Source of the DNA: Sporocytophaga sp.
Lineage (GTDB): Bacteria > Bacteroidota > Bacteroidia > Cytophagales > Cytophagaceae
Length of the DNA: 64,000 nt
NCBI RefSeq assembly: GCF_017745095.1
Contig: NZ_JAGHZZ010000002.1
Location: 62,001 to 126,000, forward strand
Direction of reading: 5' to 3'
Part shown: one piece after another, positions 1 through 8,965 of the stretch
How positions within the stretch are numbered: the stretch's first letter is position 1
Layout: each line of letters begins with the position of its first letter
Position numbers and translations under genes: made by a program
The notes under the pieces: model-generated
Database searches by the model: none
The model's input: the letters and a program-made list of their open reading frames with translations, nothing else
Told to the model about the DNA's origin: nothing

Positions 1-3000
1 CTGATAGGAATTTTAGATACCTGAATAGATATATACCCAGATTCAATTTTGGAAAGATCAAGAATATCATTGATCAATTGTATCAGATCGTCTCCGCATG
101 AATATATGGTGCGAGCGTAATTAACCTGTCTATCCGAAAGATTTCCTTCAGGATTTTCAAACAGCTGTTGTGCAAGTATTAACAAGCTGTTAAGCGGAGT
201 TCTCAGCTCATGTGACATATTCGCCAAGAACTCCGATTTATATTTGGAAGTCAGAGTAAGCTGTTCTGCCTTATCTTCCAGAGATCTTCTTGCTTCTTCA
301 ATAACTCTGTTTTTCTCTTCCACTTCCTGCTTTTGTTTCTCCAACAGGAAGGCTTTATCCTGAAGCTCTTCATTGGTTCTTGTAAGTTCGTCAGCAAGCG
401 ACTGAGACTGTATAAGCAGTTCTTCTGTTCTTGTATTGGTTTCAATAGTATTAATTACTATACCGATACTTTCTGTCAGCTGATCAAGGAAATCAAGGTG
501 AGTGCTGGAGAATGTATCAAAAGAAGCCAGCTCAATTACGGCCTTGATCTGATTTTCGAATAATACCGGAAGCACTATAATTGACAAAGGACTTGCTTCT
601 CCAAGGCTGGAGCTTATTTTAAGATAGTCTATAGGTACATTCTGTAAATGTATTTTCTCTTTTTCAAGCGCACATTGTCCTACCAGGCCTTCTCCAATAT
701 TAAACTCTCTTGGAATGCTGGTATCATCTGCATAGGAGGCAAATAGCTTCAGCTTTACCTGATCCCCTTCATCATTCAGGATATAGAAGGATCCTTTTTG
801 AGCTACCACTACCTGAGCAAGTTCTGAAAGAATTTTCTTAGCAACAGTATTTGTGTCTCTTTGTCCTTGAAGCATTTGAGTGAATTTGGCAAGGTTGGAT
901 TTTAGCCAATCCTGCTCGTGGTTTCTGAGTGTAGTTTCCTTCAGATTGGCAATCATCTGATTGATTGTATCTTTAAGTGCCTCCACTTCTCCACTCGCTT
1001 CTAGCCTGATCGTTCTTGTTAAATCGCCTTTGGTAACAGCAGATGCTACTTCTGAAATAGATCTAACCTGAGTGGTAAGATTTGCAGCAAGCTGGTTTAC
1101 GTTCTCTGTAAGATCTTTCCAGATACCTGAAGCACCTGGTACACTTGCCTGTCCACCCAATCTTCCTTCTACTCCTACTTCCTTCGCCACAGTTGTTACC
1201 TGATCAGCAAAGATCGCAAGGGTATCAATCATTTCATTGATAGTATCAGTCAGCTGCGAAACTTCTCCAGAAGCATTAATATTTAATTTTTGTTTCAGAT
1301 TACCTTTCGCAACAGCAGTTACAACTTTAGCAATTCCACGGACTTGACTTGTAAGGTTTGAAGCCATGAAGTTTACACTGTCTGTCAAATCTTTCCAAGT
1401 ACCTGCAACACCTTTTACCTGTGCCTGTCCTCCTAGTTTACCTTCAGAACCTACTTCCCTTGCAACACGGGTTACCTCAGATGCAAAAGAATTCAGCTGA
1501 TCCACCATGGTATTAATAGTATTTTTCAAATCAAGGATTTCTCCTTTTACATCCACCATGATTGTTTTAGAAAGGTCGCCACTGGCCACGGCTTTAGTTA
1601 CTTCCGCAATGTTACGCACTTGGGAAGTCAGGTTACCGGACATGTGGTTTACAGAATCAGTAAGGTCTTTCCAAATACCAGCAACACCAGGTACAAATGC
1701 CTGACCACCCAACTTACCTTCAGTACCTACTTCCCTTGCCACACGGGTTACTTCTGATGCAAATGCTCTCAACTGGTCCACCATGGTATTGATGGTTTCC
1801 TTTAACTGAAGGATTTCACCACGGACATCAACGGTAATTTTCTTAGACATATCACCGTTTGCCACTGCTATCGCAACATCTGTAATATTACGTACCTGAG
1901 CTGTAAGGTTACCAGCCATCTGGTTTACGGAATCTGTAAGATCTTTCCAAACACCTCCAACACCTTCTACACTGGCCTGGCCACCAAGTTTACCTTCCGT
2001 ACCCACTTCCCTAGCAACACGGGTTACTTCTGATGCAAAGGCTCTAAGCTGGTCCACCATCGTATTGATGGTATTTTTAAGTTCAAGAATTTCTCCTTTT
2101 ACATTTACTTCAATCTTCCTAGAGAGGTCACCTTTTGCTACTGCAGTTGTTACCTCTGCGATATTTCTTACCTGGGCTGTAAGGTTACCTCCCATTTTAT
2201 TAACAGAATCAGTAAGGTCTTTCCAGGTTCCTGCAACACCGGGAACATAAGCTTGCCCACCCAGCTTTCCTTCAGAACCTACCTCACGGGCAACACGTGT
2301 TACTTCAGAACCAAAAGCATTAAGCTGATCCACCATGGTATTAATGGTATTTTTCAATTCAAGAATTTCCCCCTTAACGTCCACAGTAATTTTTCTTGAA
2401 AGATTACCTTTGGCCACGGCTGTTGTTACTTCAGCAATGTTACGCACTTGAGCAGTAAGATTGCTGGCCATCTGATTAACAGAATCAGTCAGATCTTTCC
2501 AAACACCGCCAACGTCTCGTACTTTAGCTTGTCCGCCCAGTTTACCTTCTGTTCCTACTTCCAAAGCTACACGCGTTACTTCTGATGCAAATGAATTAAG
2601 CTGATCCACCATCGTATTGATGGTATTTTTAAGTTCAAGGATTTCTCCTTCAACGTTTACTGTAATTTTCTTGGAAAGGTCTCCATTTGCCACGGCTGTT
2701 GTTACATCTGCAATGTTACGCACCTGAGCAGTAAGGTTACTAGCCATTTGGTTTACGGAATCTGTAAGATCTTTCCATACACCTCCGACATCTCTTACTT
2801 TAGCTTGCCCGCCTAACTTACCTTCAGTTCCCACTTCCACAGCAACTCTGGTTACCTCAGAGGCAAAGGAGTTCAGCTGATCCACCATCGTGTTAATGGT
2901 TTCCTTTAATTCAAGAATCTCCCCTTCGACATTTACTGTGATCTTCTTGGAAAGATCTCCATTTGCCACTGCTGTCGTAACATCAGCGATGTTACGTACC

Positions 3001-4433
3001 TGAGCGGTAAGATTGCTGGCCATTTGATTTACAGAATCTGTAAGATCTTTCCATACACCACCAACTCCTTTTACTTTGGCCTGGCCCCCTAGTTTACCCT
3101 CTGTTCCTACTTCTAGTGCCACACGGGTTACCTCAGATGCAAAAGAGTTCAATTGATCCACCATCGTATTGATGGTATTTTTCAATTCAAGGATTTCTCC
3201 TTCTACATTTACAGTGATTTTCTTCGATAAATCTCCTTTGGCTACAGCGGTCGTTACATCAGCAATGTTACGCACCTGAGCTGTAAGGTTGCTAGCCATT
3301 TGGTTTACTGAATCTGTAAGGTCTTTCCATACACCTCCGACTCCTTTTACCTTAGCCTGTCCACCCAGTTTTCCTTCTGTACCTACTTCCAGCGCCACAC
3401 GGGTTACTTCTGACGCGAAAGAATTCAACTGATCCACCATCGTATTGATGGTATTTTTTAACTCAAGAATTTCGCCTTTTACCTGAACAGTGATTTTTTT
3501 TGATAAGTCCCCTTTTGCTACGGCTGTAGTCACATCAGCAATGTTACGAACCTGAGCTGTAAGATTACTCGCCATTTGGTTTACGGAATCTGTAAGGCCC
3601 TTCCAGGTACCTGCCACACCTTTTACCTGCGCTTGTCCACCTAGCTTACCCTCAGTACCCACTTCAAGAGCCACACGGGTTACCTCAGACGAGAAAGAAT
3701 TAAGCTGATCCACCATCGTATTGATGGTATTTTTCAGCTCTAGAATTTCTCCTTTTACATCGACAGTGATTTTCTTAGACAAATCACCTTTAGCAACCGC
3801 AGTGGTAACTTCAGCAATATTTCTTACCTGGTCAGTAAGGTTGCCTGCCATTAGGTTTACAGAATCTGTAAGATCTTTCCAAACACCTGCTACACCTTTA
3901 ACTTTAGCTTGTCCACCCAATTTTCCTTCTGACCCCACTTCCCTTGCAACACGGGTAACTTCCATTGAAAAGAGGTTAAGCTGCTTAACCATGTCATTAA
4001 CCTCTTTGGCAATCCGGTAAAATTCCCCTTTCAGCTTATGATTACTGACTGCCAGAGGCATTGTATTTGAAAGATTACCTTTAGCCACAGAACTGATTAC
4101 ATCTGCAATTTCTATAGTTGGTTGTACTAAATCAGTGATTAGTGAATTAATAGAATTAGTACCTTCTTTCCAGGCTCCTTTTCCATCGGTAAATGAGATC
4201 CTATGCTCAAGTTGTCCATTTTTACCGATTATGGTAGCAGCTTGAGTTAGCTCAGCCATGAAGCGCTCGTTCATTTCGACAATGGTATTCATGGTATCCG
4301 AAATTTTTCCTTTTATACCAGTCTGGTCCAATGCCATCCGGGCAGAAAAATTCCCATTTTTAATTTCAGTCAAAACTCTGAGCAACTCTTCATCCAAAGA
4401 AGAGATTTCCCTTGTTGCAGCTTTTACTTTCAT
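1..4433 (-). CDS. Soluble histidine kinase with a 13-unit HAMP array, GAF and HisKA domains (3' end outside window)
   Basis: One open frame runs from an ATG at 4431-4433 to the window edge, at least 1477 codons. No signal peptide or membrane segment is seen, so it should be cytosolic. After about 25 residues come 13 HAMP-like units; anchor methionines of the MVDQLN motif recur at residues 148, 240, 332 and so on to 1160, exactly 92 apart. A GAF domain follows at about 1190-1335 (start [12 protein letters not shown]), then a coiled coil at about 1340-1395, then HisKA with the H-box SHELRTPL and phospho-acceptor His1408, and [12 protein letters not shown]. ATPase and any receiver domains lie beyond position 1. 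The architecture resembles fungal group III (Nik1/Os-1) kinases, whose HAMP repeats are also about 90 residues. Signal and partners are unknown. It is separated from thiL by 286 bp and transcribed the same way. Confidence 0.9.
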   Translation of the reverse strand, partial: MKVKAATREISSLDEELLRVLTEIKNGNFSARMALDQTGIKGKISDTMNTIVEMNERFMAELTQAATIIGKNGQLEHRISFTDGKGAWKEGTNSINSLITDLVQPTIEIADVISSVAKGNLSNTMPLAVSNHKLKGEFYRIAKEVNDMVKQLNLFSMEVTRVAREVGSEGKLGGQAKVKGVAGVWKDLTDSVNLMAGNLTDQVRNIAEVTTAVAKGDLSKKITVDVKGEILELKNTINTMVDQLNSFSSEVTRVALEVGTEGKLGGQAQVKGVAGTWKGLTDSVNQMASNLTAQVRNIADVTTAVAKGDLSKKITVQVKGEILELKNTINTMVDQLNSFASEVTRVALEVGTEGKLGGQAKVKGVGGVWKDLTDSVNQMASNLTAQVRNIADVTTAVAKGDLSKKITVNVEGEILELKNTINTMVDQLNSFASEVTRVALEVGTEGKLGGQAKVKGVGGVWKDLTDSVNQMASNLTAQVRNIADVTTAVANGDLSKKITVNVEGEILELKETINTMVDQLNSFASEVTRVAVEVGTEGKLGGQAKVRDVGGVWKDLTDSVNQMASNLTAQVRNIADVTTAVANGDLSKKITVNVEGEILELKNTINTMVDQLNSFASEVTRVALEVGTEGKLGGQAKVRDVGGVWKDLTDSVNQMASNLTAQVRNIAEVTTAVAKGNLSRKITVDVKGEILELKNTINTMVDQLNAFGSEVTRVAREVGSEGKLGGQAYVPGVAGTWKDLTDSVNKMGGNLTAQVRNIAEVTTAVAKGDLSRKIEVNVKGEILELKNTINTMVDQLRAFASEVTRVAREVGTEGKLGGQASVEGVGGVWKDLTDSVNQMAGNLTAQVRNITDVAIAVANGDMSKKITVDVRGEILQLKETINTMVDQLRAFASEVTRVAREVGTEGKLGGQAFVPGVAGIWKDLTDSVNHMSGNLTSQVRNIAEVTKAVASGDLSKTIMVDVKGEILDLKNTINTMVDQLNSFASEVTRVAREVGSEGKLGGQAQVKGVAGTWKDLTDSVNFMASNLTSQVRGIAKVVTAVAKGNLKQKLNINASGEVSQLTDTINEMIDTLAIFADQVTTVAKEVGVEGRLGGQASVPGASGIWKDLTENVNQLAANLTTQVRSISEVASAVTKGDLTRTIRLEASGEVEALKDTINQMIANLKETTLRNHEQDWLKSNLAKFTQMLQGQRDTNTVAKKILSELAQVVVAQKGSFYILNDEGDQVKLKLFASYADDTSIPREFNIGEGLVGQCALEKEKIHLQNVPIDYLKISSSLGEASPLSIIVLPVLFENQIKAVIELASFDTFSSTHLDFLDQLTESIGIVINTIETNTRTEELLIQSQSLADELTRTNEELQDKAFLLEKQKQEVEEKNRVIEEARRSLEDKAEQLTLTSKYKSEFLANMSHELRTPLNSLLILAQQLFENPEGNLSDRQVNYARTIYSCGDDLIQLINDILDLSKIESGYISIQVSKIPI
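949..4020 (-). repeat. In-gene tandem array of 276-bp HAMP-encoding units
   Basis: The plus-strand marker tccaccat(c/g)gt(a/g)tt starts at 1501, 1777, 2053, 2329, 2605, 2881, 3157, 3433 and 3709, always 276 bp apart. Diverged counterparts sit at about 949, 1225 and 3985, in register. A first, more diverged unit near 4270 is 15 bp out of register. The middle units (about 1500-3990) are visibly most alike in DNA, the outer ones most worn. No indel breaks the register in 3 kb. Confidence 0.9.
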
Positions 4434-4719
4434 AAATCAATTACTCTGAAAAATTTACCTGGACTTTTTTCCTTAGTTTGGAAATTTGATAACATGCATC
4501 ATTGACAAGAATACTTTTTTGCCAAAGAGCAAACCTGAAAAGGCATGAAATGTTTTAAATGTAATCTTAAATAGATCCTATTTTAAAAGCAATATATTGC
4601 TTATCAAATGGATTAAAAAATAAAAAAAGTGAAAATTATAGGCGTAATAATCCCTATCAGATTCATGTAAAAACCATAATCTGAAATTTATTCAATTTCA
4701 AATTATGGCCTGAAAACTA
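4434..4719. other. Intergenic region between thiL and the HAMP kinase gene
   Basis: 286 bp of AT-rich DNA without a credible open frame. It should hold the promoter of the HAMP kinase gene and the thiL terminator described separately. No clear TAnnTTTG box was recognised on the minus strand. Confidence 0.6.
4669..4708 (-). terminator. Rho-independent terminator of thiL
   Basis: On the minus strand CCATAAT at 4708-4702 pairs with ATTATGG at 4680-4674, and inner TGAAATT/AATTTCA arms extend the stem around a short loop. A run of five T follows at once. It lies 12 bp past the thiL stop codon. Confidence 0.75.
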
Positions 4720-5751
4720 TTAAAAATGTGCCCAACCTTGAGCTTTTATAGGGAAAAAATTTCCTCCTCCTGTAATCAACTGCACTCCATCTGAATTGTC
4801 AGTTATATGCCCGATGATTGTAATATCAGGATGGTTTTTAATTTTATCAAATGCACTTTGATTAACTGTAAACAATAATTCATAATCTTCTCCTCCATTA
4901 AGAGCAACCGTAGTAGGATCAAGATTAAACTCTCTGGCAGTATCAAAGGTCATGCTATCCACCGGGAGTTTATCCTCATAGATTCTAGCTCCTACATTAG
5001 ATGCTTTGCATATATGAAGAAGCTCACTCGCTAATCCATCTGAAATATCAATCATGGAGGTAGGTTTAATTTTAAGCTCTTTCAGATCATAAGTTACATC
5101 CATTCTAGCCTCAGGCTTGAGTTGTCTTCTTACCACATATTCCTTATCTGAAAGTTGAGGCTGCATTTCAGGATCCTGTTTGAAAACCTGTTTTTCCCTT
5201 TCTAACAATTGTAACCCTATATAAGCGCCGCCTAAGTCACCAGTAACACAAATCAAGTCATTTACCTGAGCGCCTGATCTGTATGCTATTTCTTCTTTTT
5301 TTGCTTCACCAAGCACCGTCACTGAAATAACGAGGCCAGACCTTGAAGAGGTAGTATCTCCACCAGCCAGATCAACTTTATAATCTTCACAAGCTTGATT
5401 AATTCCCTCGTACAACTCTTCAATTGCTTCAAGAGAGAATCTGTTACTTAGTGCTACCCCTACCACAATTTGCTTGGGTATACCATTCATTGCTGCTATA
5501 TCAGAAACATTTACAGCTACAGCCTTATACCCTAAGTGCCTTAATGGGGTATAAGTAAGGTCAAAATGAATACCTTCGGCAAGAATATCTGTAGACACTA
5601 ATGTCAATTCATTCCTGTTTTCAATAACAGCTGCATCATCTCCTATGCCCGTTTGAGTTTCAGGATTCCTTAAAACAACTTTTTCCTTCAAACGATTAAT
5701 TAATCCAAATTCTCCTAAATCACTTAATTCCGTCCTTTTATTATTTTCCAT
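4720..5751 (-). CDS. thiL: Thiamine-monophosphate kinase
   Basis: 343 residues, the usual ThiL length. It phosphorylates thiamine monophosphate with ATP to thiamine diphosphate in the cytosol, the last step of the cofactor pathway. Family motifs are all in order: GIGDDAAVI at 35-43 (Mg-binding aspartates), STDILAEG at 53-60, NVSDIAAMNG at 81-90, DLAGGDTT at 127-134, VTGDLGGAYIG at 169-179, DISDGL at 235-240 and NGGEDYELLF at 285-294. The ATG at 5749-5751 fits the family start. Other thiamine genes are not adjacent. It has its own hairpin terminator and faces a small lipoprotein gene divergently across about 110 bp. No sequence defect is seen. Confidence 0.95.
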   Translation of the reverse strand: MENNKRTELSDLGEFGLINRLKEKVVLRNPETQTGIGDDAAVIENRNELTLVSTDILAEGIHFDLTYTPLRHLGYKAVAVNVSDIAAMNGIPKQIVVGVALSNRFSLEAIEELYEGINQACEDYKVDLAGGDTTSSRSGLVISVTVLGEAKKEEIAYRSGAQVNDLICVTGDLGGAYIGLQLLEREKQVFKQDPEMQPQLSDKEYVVRRQLKPEARMDVTYDLKELKIKPTSMIDISDGLASELLHICKASNVGARIYEDKLPVDSMTFDTAREFNLDPTTVALNGGEDYELLFTVNQSAFDKIKNHPDITIIGHITDNSDGVQLITGGGNFFPIKAQGWAHF

Positions 5752-5796
5752 CAGATTTTTTTTGTATATTGTATAAGTTTTGTAAAATCTTATTTA

Positions 5797-5827
5797 TTTA
5801 CTTTATCTAAGATTTCATTTAAATTTG
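5797..5827 (+). promoter_or_regulatory. Bacteroidota-type promoter of the small lipoprotein gene
   Basis: TAAATTTG at 5820-5827 fits the -7 consensus TAnnTTTG of the Bacteroidota primary sigma factor. TTTA at 5797-5800, 19 bp upstream, is one base from the -33 TTTG. The ATG of the small gene is 35 bp downstream. Confidence 0.55.
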
Positions 5828-5861
5828 CCAAGCCATCAATCAATCGAAAAACATATTAATT

Positions 5862-6008
5862 ATGAAAAAAGCAACGATACTCTCAATTTTCCTTGTTCTT
5901 TTTGCTTTCTCATTTTCGGCAACTTCTTGTGTAAGAGCTAATCCAAAGTGTAAGAAGAATGCTAAGAAGGTAAACAAAATGAGAAAAAGCGGACAAATTA
6001 AGATGTAA
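5862..6008 (+). CDS. Small basic lipoprotein, 48 residues
   Basis: A 48-codon frame starts ATGAAAAAAGCAACG. Residues 1-22 form a type II signal peptide: MKK, a hydrophobic run of Leu/Phe/Ala, then SATSC, with Cys23 as the likely lipidated residue. The mature part is about 26 residues and very rich in Lys/Arg and Asn, ending GQIKM. A good promoter precedes it and a strong terminator follows about 75 bp downstream, which supports an independent transcript. Short basic lipoproteins of this look are common in Bacteroidota and have no assigned function. Localisation to a membrane is inference from the lipobox. Confidence 0.7.
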   Translation: MKKATILSIFLVLFAFSFSATSCVRANPKCKKNAKKVNKMRKSGQIKM

Positions 6009-6083
6009 ATTTATCCTTTTCTTTGGATTTCTCCTATCACTGGTCTATGACCGTTTAAGATAAAACGGATAATAAAACTATTC

Positions 6084-6109
6084 AAAAAGGGATCTTAAGA
6101 TCCCTTTTT
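6084..6109. terminator. Perfect palindromic bidirectional terminator overlapping the mce stop codon
   Basis: A 26-bp perfect palindrome: AAAAAGGGATCTT then its mirror, ending in T5 on both strands. It ends the small lipoprotein transcript on the plus strand and the epimerase transcript on the minus strand. The epimerase stop codon (6095-6097) lies in its centre, so the last codons (KKGS) are part of the stem. Confidence 0.85.
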
Positions 6110-6505
6110 ATTTTCCTGACATAGCTCTATCAAAGTTCCTCCAGTTGTTTTGGGATGCAGAAAACAAATCATTTTATTATCTGCACCTGTTTTGGGTTGG
6201 TCATTCAAAAGAGCAAAACCTTCATCTTTCATTCTCAGCATTTCTTGATTAATGTCTTCTACTTCAAATGCAAGATGATGAATTCCTTCACCTCTTTTTT
6301 CTATAAACTTTGCGATAGCGCCGTCTTCAGTCGTTGATTCCAAAAGTTCTATCTTAACATTTCCACATTTAAAAAAAAGTGTTCTTACCTTTTCCCCTTC
6401 GACAAATTCTTCTTTATAGGGTTCTCTATTTAACAGCTTAGAAAAAAGCGGAATAGCAGCTTCAATACTTTTTACAGCAATGCCTATATGTTCAAGGTTT
6501 TTCAT
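6095..6505 (-). CDS. mce: Methylmalonyl-CoA epimerase
   Basis: 136 residues with the glyoxalase/VOC fold typical of the family. It interconverts the 2R and 2S forms of methylmalonyl-CoA, linking propionyl-CoA and succinyl-CoA metabolism in the cytosol. It opens with MKNLEHIGIAV, and His6, His77 (in GIHHLAFEVEDI) and Glu127 (in TLIELCQ) are the expected metal ligands; KIELLE at 51-56 is also typical. Methylmalonyl-CoA mutase genes are not in the window. It is monocistronic as far as can be seen, with a terminator built into its 3' end. Confidence 0.9.
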   Translation of the reverse strand: MKNLEHIGIAVKSIEAAIPLFSKLLNREPYKEEFVEGEKVRTLFFKCGNVKIELLESTTEDGAIAKFIEKRGEGIHHLAFEVEDINQEMLRMKDEGFALLNDQPKTGADNKMICFLHPKTTGGTLIELCQENKKGS

Positions 6506-6628
6506 AATTATTTAAAGGTTCGCCAATTATCAGGATTTTTTATTAATAATTAGTAAATTTAAGTGTTCTGAAATGAACTTATTCTAAAATAAGTACGTTT
6601 CCGATTTAACCATAAAAATGTTCTAATC

Positions 6629-6955
6629 ATGATTAATATTACAGAAAAAGCTAAAGAACATGTCTTTGACCTGAAACAAAAAGAAGGTTATACGGACGAT
6701 TATAATATCAGAGTAGCTGTTAATGGTGGAGGTTGCTCAGGATTAATGTATGATTTGAAATTTGATAATCAGATCAATCCGGCTGATCAGATTTTTGAAG
6801 ATAAGGGAATTAAAATTCTGGTTGACAAAAAAAGTCTTCTTTACCTTTTAGGCACAACTCTTGATTTTTCTGATGGATTAAACGGAAAAGGTTTCCAGTT
6901 TATTAATCCTAATGCTAGCAGAACTTGCGGCTGCGGTGAGAGCTTTGCAGTTTAA
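6629..6955 (+). CDS. A-type iron-sulfur carrier protein (HesB/IscA family)
   Basis: 108 residues, full length for the family. It holds and hands on Fe-S clusters during cofactor assembly in the cytosol. The three invariant cysteines are present: Cys36 in GGGCSGLMYDL, and Cys100 and Cys102 in the C-terminal CGCGESF. Between them are the LLGTTLDFSDGL and GKGFQFINPNA segments normal for IscA/ErpA/SufA. The family name does not separate IscA, SufA and ErpA, and there are no suf or isc genes beside it, so no symbol is given. It stands alone between divergent mce and convergent purF, with a shared palindromic terminator 35 bp downstream. Confidence 0.9.
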   Translation: MINITEKAKEHVFDLKQKEGYTDDYNIRVAVNGGGCSGLMYDLKFDNQINPADQIFEDKGIKILVDKKSLLYLLGTTLDFSDGLNGKGFQFINPNASRTCGCGESFAV

Positions 6956-6987
6956 GTAATGTGATCAAAAATTATTAAATAAAGACG

Positions 6988-7019
6988 TAAAAAAAGAGCA
7001 GCTAAGCTGCTCTTTTTTT
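6988..7019. terminator. Bidirectional terminator between the IscA-like gene and purF
   Basis: GAGCAGC and GCTGCTC arms around a TAA loop, flanked by A-rich and T-rich tails of seven or more bases. It can act on both strands for the two convergent genes. Confidence 0.85.
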
Positions 7020-7042
7020 ATTATCACTTATGTAAGTTCTTA

Positions 7043-8935
7043 TTAATACGCTCTAACAGTTTTTCCTTCCATAAAGAACATATAGGCTTTATTAGCAACT
7101 CTGTTTCCACCAGGAGTAGCATAATCACCAGTGAAATACCAGTCACCAATATGTTTCGGACAAGCTTTATGAAGGTTATCTATCGTCTGAAATACAACCT
7201 GAACCTCTGCTTTACAGTTTTTAGGAGTTACAATCTCCGATACCTTTTGAGAGATTTCATCATATGAAAACTGAGCATAAAGATTTTTCACATGATTTTC
7301 CATATTCCCACTTAAAGTTTGAATAGCTCCTTTACATTGTTCATATACATCTTCCAGATGAAATTCTCTTCCCGATTCTTTCAACAACTCAAGCACAGCA
7401 CGGAATGCAACGAACTCTTTCATCTTGGACATATCTATTCCATAGCAGTCAGGGAACCTGATCTGAGGAGATGAAGAAACTATTACAATCTTTTTAGGAC
7501 CAAGCTTATCAAGCATCTGAATAATGCTTCTTTCAAGAGTAGTACCGCGAACAATTGAATCATCAATGATGACAATAGTATCTTTACCTTTTTTGATTAC
7601 ATCATAAGTTGTATCATAAAGGTTTGTTACAAACTTGTCACGTTCGCTATCTGCAACAATAAATGATCTTTGTTTTGCATCTTTAATGACAAGTTTCTCT
7701 ACTCTTGGCTTTAAAGACAATACTTTTTCGGGATCAATCCCATTAGGCTTACCTTCAAGAATTACCTTTTTTCTGTACTGAGTCAGGTAATCTTCGATAC
7801 CTTCCATCATACCCAAAAAGGCTGTTTCAGCTGTATTAGGAATATAAGAAAATACTGTATTCTCTAAATCAAAATTAACAGCTTCAAGAACTTGAGGTAC
7901 AAGTAATTTACCGAGCATTTTTCTTTCCTGATAAATTTCAGGATCAGAACCTCTGGAGAAATATATTCTTTCAAAGCTGCAGGATTTTTTCTCTAACTGA
8001 TCGATAAACTGCTTTTGAGCATAGTCACCATTTTTCTCTATTATAAGAGCATGGCCCGGCTCAATTTCTTTTATCTGATCATAGTTGATATTGAAGGCAA
8101 TTTTAATAGCAGGCTTTTCTGATGCTACAACAACCACTTCATCATCAGCATAGTAATAAGCAGGTCTGATACCGGCAGGGTCTCTGGCAACAAAAGAAGC
8201 GCCATAACCAGTCATTCCCGCCATTGCATATCCTCCATCAAAATCTTTGCAAGAACGCATCAAAACTCTTTGAAGATCAAGCTCATCTTCAATTAATGAG
8301 GAGATTTCGTGATTGCTATGCTGGTTTTTAAATTTATTGAATAACAGTTGATTTTCTTCATCAAGGAAGTGCCCTATCTTTTCAAGAACTGTAACTGTAT
8401 CATTCTTTTCCTTAGGATGTTGACCAAGCTCGACGAGTTTATTGAAAAGCTCATCAACGTTAGTCATATTGAAATTTCCTGCCACAACCAGGTTACGGCT
8501 CCTCCAGTTACTTTGTCTGAGGAATGGGTGACAGTTTTCAATTTCATTGCTGCCGTGAGTTCCATAACGGAGGTGCCCTAATAACACTTCTCCTGAAAAT
8601 GCAGTATTTTCAAGGATCCAATCAGCATCCAGGTACTTTTCTTTATTATCTCTTAGAGCTTTTCTGAATTTTCTGTTGATTTTATTAAAAATCACAGAGA
8701 TAGGTTGAGGATCAACAGATCTGTAACGGCTGATGTACCTTTTTCCTTCTGGAACACCTATTTTTACAGCTGCAACACCGGCTCCATCCTGGCCTCTGTT
8801 ATGCTGTTTTTCCATCAGGAGGTACAGCTTATTGATGCCGTACATCGGGGTTCCGTATTTTTCTATATAATAAGAGAAAGGTTTACGTAACCTGATTAAA
8901 GCGATACCGCATTCGTGTTTTATTGCGTCACTCAT
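7043..8935 (-). CDS. purF: Amidophosphoribosyltransferase-type class II glutamine amidotransferase (long form)
   Basis: 630 residues, against about 500 for typical PurF. PurF makes 5-phosphoribosylamine from PRPP and glutamine, the first committed step of purine synthesis. The glutaminase half has Cys9 in HECGIALI, NRGQDGAG at 46-53 and LLGHLRYGTHG near 120. The transferase half has the PRPP motif TIVIIDDSIVRGTT near 455-468. The catalytic Cys is at residue 9, so an N-terminal octapeptide must be removed or the start lies elsewhere; no ATG directly before the Cys is seen. The extra length is spread through insertions. It lies 30 bp behind nuoN with no terminator between, so cotranscription with nuo is likely. 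It may be a Bacteroidota paralogue beside a standard PurF elsewhere. Confidence 0.8.
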   Translation of the reverse strand: MSDAIKHECGIALIRLRKPFSYYIEKYGTPMYGINKLYLLMEKQHNRGQDGAGVAAVKIGVPEGKRYISRYRSVDPQPISVIFNKINRKFRKALRDNKEKYLDADWILENTAFSGEVLLGHLRYGTHGSNEIENCHPFLRQSNWRSRNLVVAGNFNMTNVDELFNKLVELGQHPKEKNDTVTVLEKIGHFLDEENQLLFNKFKNQHSNHEISSLIEDELDLQRVLMRSCKDFDGGYAMAGMTGYGASFVARDPAGIRPAYYYADDEVVVVASEKPAIKIAFNINYDQIKEIEPGHALIIEKNGDYAQKQFIDQLEKKSCSFERIYFSRGSDPEIYQERKMLGKLLVPQVLEAVNFDLENTVFSYIPNTAETAFLGMMEGIEDYLTQYRKKVILEGKPNGIDPEKVLSLKPRVEKLVIKDAKQRSFIVADSERDKFVTNLYDTTYDVIKKGKDTIVIIDDSIVRGTTLERSIIQMLDKLGPKKIVIVSSSPQIRFPDCYGIDMSKMKEFVAFRAVLELLKESGREFHLEDVYEQCKGAIQTLSGNMENHVKNLYAQFSYDEISQKVSEIVTPKNCKAEVQVVFQTIDNLHKACPKHIGDWYFTGDYATPGGNRVANKAYMFFMEGKTVRAY

Positions 8936-8965
8936 ATATTAGCTTAGTAAGCTGCCTGTATTAGA

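Noticed and set aside
1507-4020. Plus-strand frames (61-99 codons) such as 1507-1704, 2065-2250 and 3721-4020
   Set aside because: They repeat because they are antisense to the 276-bp HAMP units; the opposite frame is the real gene.
949-4020. Direct repeats as a possible CRISPR array or satellite
   Set aside because: The 276-bp units are fully coding, with the same frame in every unit, and there are no spacers.
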